Shown piece by piece: positions 23,051-23,769 of a stretch of DNA of 23,769 nt. The stretch is taken from contig JANYEU010000008.1 of NCBI GenBank assembly GCA_025362915.1, forward strand, positions 1 to 23,769, read 5' to 3'. The translations under genes and the position numbers were made by a program. Source of the DNA: Chitinophagaceae bacterium. GTDB taxonomy: Bacteria > Bacteroidota > Bacteroidia > Chitinophagales > Chitinophagaceae. How positions within the stretch are numbered: the stretch's first letter is position 1; each line of letters starts with the position of its first letter. Below the pieces are notes generated by a model that saw only the letters and a list, made by a program, of their open reading frames with translations, was not told where the DNA came from and made no database searches.

Positions 23051-23769
23051 ATGCTTATTAATAAACAATTGATTGAAGAACAGAATAGTTCTTTACTTGC
23101 TGGTCACAAACGCAGTTTTGAATTTGTGGCTGAAGGAGTTAACAACTTGAGTGATGTACTAAATAAGTTGGTTGCTTTTCAGATAGCTATCCCTTCCTGG
23201 GCATTGGGTACTGGAGGTACACGCTTTGGTCGTTTCAGCGGTAGTGGTGAACCCCGTTCTTTAGAAGAAAAGATAGAAGATGTAGGTTTGCTACATACCC
23301 TTAACCAATCCAGTGGTGCTATTTCCTTGCATATTCCTTGGGATATACCATCCGATGCCGCTGCTATTAAAACTTTGGCTGCGCAATACGGGTTAAAGTT
23401 CGATGCGGTTAATTCTAACACTTTTCAAGATCAACCTACTCAAGAGCATAGCTACAAGTTTGGCTCTTTGCAGCACGTGGATAAAGCTATCCGCAAGCAG
23501 GCAATTGATCATAACATAGAAGTGATCAAACAAGGTGAAGCTCTTGGTTCTAAGGCTTTAACTGTTTGGTTGGCTGATGGGTCTTGCTTTCCTGGTCAAT
23601 TAAATTTCCGTGGTGCTTGGCAACGTACGTACGAAAGCTTACAAGAAATATATGCTGCATTACCAGATGATTGGAAGGTATTTGTAGAATACAAGGCATT
23701 CGAACCTAACTTCTATTCAATGAGTGTGGGAGATTGGGGACAATCATATTTATTCGCTTCCAAACTAGG
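23051..23769 (+). CDS. rhaI: L-rhamnose isomerase, Pseudomonas stutzeri type (3'-truncated by window edge)
   Basis: The visible 239 residues start at ATG 23051 (MLINKQLIEEQNSSLLAGHK). They include FQIAIPSWALGTGGTRFGRF, SLHIPWDIP, YGLKFDAVNSNTFQDQ, LTVWLADGSCFPGQLNFR and VFVEYKAFEPNFYS, as in the sugar isomerase family of RhaI. This is a metal-dependent TIM-barrel enzyme distinct from E. coli RhaA. It converts L-rhamnose to L-rhamnulose. The Glu of VEYK is expected to be a metal ligand. Family length is about 425, so roughly the last 190 residues lie beyond the window. The position directly after rhaM supports the assignment. Confidence 0.92.
   Translation, partial: MLINKQLIEEQNSSLLAGHKRSFEFVAEGVNNLSDVLNKLVAFQIAIPSWALGTGGTRFGRFSGSGEPRSLEEKIEDVGLLHTLNQSSGAISLHIPWDIPSDAAAIKTLAAQYGLKFDAVNSNTFQDQPTQEHSYKFGSLQHVDKAIRKQAIDHNIEVIKQGEALGSKALTVWLADGSCFPGQLNFRGAWQRTYESLQEIYAALPDDWKVFVEYKAFEPNFYSMSVGDWGQSYLFASKL

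Overview
This is an AT-rich chromosomal window from a member of the Bacteroidota. Gene content suggests Chitinophagaceae or a close relative; that family-level placement is inference. The evidence is the Bacteroidota-type promoters (TAnnTTTG boxes, three or four with a TTG 19-22 bp upstream), the near absence of Shine-Dalgarno sequences, a DUF4835/DUF4296 pair, a TSP3-OmpA envelope protein, a Bacteroidota-type omega subunit, and the bamD-rpoZ-coaBC-DUF4835 gene order. Most of the coding content is housekeeping. The intergenic spaces are unusual: nearly every one holds an inverted repeat or a tandem array.

Layout. 1-1346 (-): a PolX/PHP protein, 3'-truncated by the window edge, with an apparently dead polymerase site. 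1538-2337 (-): the rplU-rpmA ribosomal operon with promoter and terminator. 2431-3330: small possibly decayed reading frames and one unrecognised protein. 3341-3895 (-): an AlgH/YqgE protein. 4135-5466 (+): a sensor histidine kinase with no adjacent regulator. 5595-6031: an inverted repeat, then a 62-bp tandem array bounded by terminal inverted repeats. 6144-6661: a small gene with an apparent frameshift. 6756-6842 (-): tRNA-Ser(GGA). 6882-8582 (-): recJ. 8627-8883: a 21-bp tandem array. 8945-9907 (-): a long-chain polyprenyl diphosphate synthase. 10088-11713 (+): a beta-barrel protein followed by a TSP3/OmpA-like protein. 11870-15555 (+): bamD-rpoZ, then coaBC-DUF4835-DUF4296. 15564-16616 (-): a nucleoid-associated protein. 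17034-17269: a 42-bp tandem array with terminal inverted repeats, followed by a possible insertion-sequence remnant. 17489-18646 (-): an orphan ATP-grasp enzyme. 18893-19047: a long inverted repeat. 19296-23769 (+): an L-rhamnose locus, rhaT-rhaEW-rhaM-rhaI, cut by the window end.

How the genes work together. The rhamnose block covers uptake (RhaT), anomer interconversion (RhaM), isomerisation (RhaI), and aldol cleavage plus lactaldehyde oxidation in one fused enzyme (RhaEW). The kinase and regulator are not in view. The bamD-to-DUF4296 stretch joins outer-membrane assembly, RNA polymerase and coenzyme A synthesis, with overlapping stop and start codons inside each transcription unit.

Most worth a second look are two non-coding elements (5748-6031 and 17034-17269). 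They have unrelated sequences but the same plan: terminal inverted repeats enclosing tandem units that each contain a hairpin. A third array (8665-8853) ends in an inverted copy of its own unit. I know of no described family they match, and neither carries a transposase gene.
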